A stretch of DNA of 64,000 nt from Halomonas daqiaonensis. GTDB taxonomy: Bacteria > Pseudomonadota > Gammaproteobacteria > Pseudomonadales > Halomonadaceae. A program made the position numbers and the translations under genes. Positions 63,697 to 64,000 of the stretch are shown here, piece by piece. The notes under the pieces were generated by a model. That model ran no database searches. It had not been told where the DNA came from and saw only the letters and a program-made list of their open reading frames with translations. The stretch spans positions 62,001 to 126,000 of the forward strand of contig NZ_FOBC01000001.1 of the NCBI RefSeq assembly GCF_900109725.1, in the 5' to 3' direction. How positions within the stretch are numbered: the first letter of the stretch is position 1; every line of letters starts with the position of its first letter.

Positions 63697-64000
63697 TCAA
63701 CCCTGCTTGGGCGGCTGAGCGTCGAACCTCTCGCCGTTGTGGCCCTGGCTGTCCGGCCCCATCAGCCACAGATAGGTGGGCATGATCTCCTCGGGCGCGC
63801 GCAGCGTCATCTCGTTCTCTCCCGGATAGGCGGCCTTGCGCATGGCGGTTCGCGTCGCCCCTGGGTTCAGGCTGTTGACGCGCAGGGTGCCCAGGTGTTC
63901 GACCTCGTCGGCGAGCACCTCGACGAAGCCTTCGGTGGCGCACTTGGACACCGCATAGGCCCCCCAGTAGGCCCGGCCACGGCGCCCCACGCTCGAGGAG
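63697..64000 (-). CDS. yciK: YciK-type short-chain dehydrogenase (3' part)
   Basis: About 101 C-terminal residues of an SDR oxidoreductase; the gene runs past the window end. The catalytic Ser-Tyr-Lys region is visible as SSSVGRRGRAYWGAYAVSK, and the end VNSLNPGATRTAMRKAAYPGEN and IMPTYLWLMGPDS match YciK. Substrate unknown in the family. It converges on the HAD phosphatase, whereas in pseudomonads the two are in the same direction. Confidence 0.88.
   Translation of the reverse strand, partial: SSSVGRRGRAYWGAYAVSKCATEGFVEVLADEVEHLGTLRVNSLNPGATRTAMRKAAYPGENEMTLRAPEEIMPTYLWLMGPDSQGHNGERFDAQPPKQG

Overview
The window looks like chromosomal DNA of a moderately halophilic gammaproteobacterium of the Halomonadaceae, most likely Halomonas or a close relative. 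The best evidence is a complete ectABC ectoine operon whose EctA closely matches what I remember of the Halomonas elongata protein. Supporting signs are high GC content, acidic proteins and a typical gammaproteobacterial gene set (tusDCBE, nfuA, tamAB, ubiG with a phosphatase, and yciK). It reads as core chromosome. I saw no rRNA, tRNA, insertion sequence, prophage or CRISPR array. Genes are dense, and only the metH-nfuA gap (305 bases) exceeds 300 bases.

Layout. 1-2.5 kb: the end of a YccA-type membrane protein, the tusDCBE tRNA 2-thiolation relay and an ACP phosphodiesterase. 2.5-14 kb: a formate dehydrogenase locus on the minus strand (DUF3305, DUF3306, a polyferredoxin, a TorD-like chaperone, a small Tat protein, FdhA, FdhB, FdhC), then a DUF1244 protein and the molybdenum cofactor genes moaB and moeA, with fdhD divergent. 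14-18 kb: a histone-deacetylase-like enzyme divergent from a Pat-type protein acetyltransferase. 18-23 kb: pdxH, a DUF2069 protein, a WrbA-like protein, a GGCT-like protein, an Smr-domain protein, and cysI with its DUF934 partner. 23-31 kb: metH, nfuA, a divergent KfrA-like DNA-binding protein and tyrosine recombinase sharing an AT-rich gap with a 26-bp perfect palindrome, and sufE. 31-36 kb: yidD, hisI, zur, then a conserved trio of ATP-grasp ligase, inactive transglutaminase with a membrane domain, and retropepsin-like protease. 36-41 kb: a DUF3833 lipoprotein, ectABC, glutathione reductase and carbonic anhydrase. 41-50 kb: a peptide ABC transporter, a LysR regulator and the prolidase pepQ. 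50-59 kb: an unknown helical protein, a Crp/Fnr regulator, msrA, tamB, tamA and a coiled-coil membrane protein. 59-64 kb: sodB, a degenerate UDP-glucose dehydrogenase homologue, galU, ubiG, a phosphoglycolate/MurNAc-6P-type phosphatase, and the end of yciK.

Functional groups. The formate dehydrogenase block holds the structural subunits together with sulfuration (FdhD), chaperone, ferredoxin and Mo-cofactor functions. ectABC makes the main compatible solute of halophiles. The transporter, LysR regulator and prolidase probably import and cleave proline-containing peptides. tamA and tamB build outer-membrane proteins.

The features that most deserve a second look are the KfrA/recombinase pair with its palindrome, the Ugd homologue that has lost its catalytic cysteine, the duplicated moaB-moeA junction, the ATP-grasp/transglutaminase/protease trio, and the acetyltransferase-deacetylase divergon. 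No search could be run, so all names come from recognising sequence motifs and gene order.
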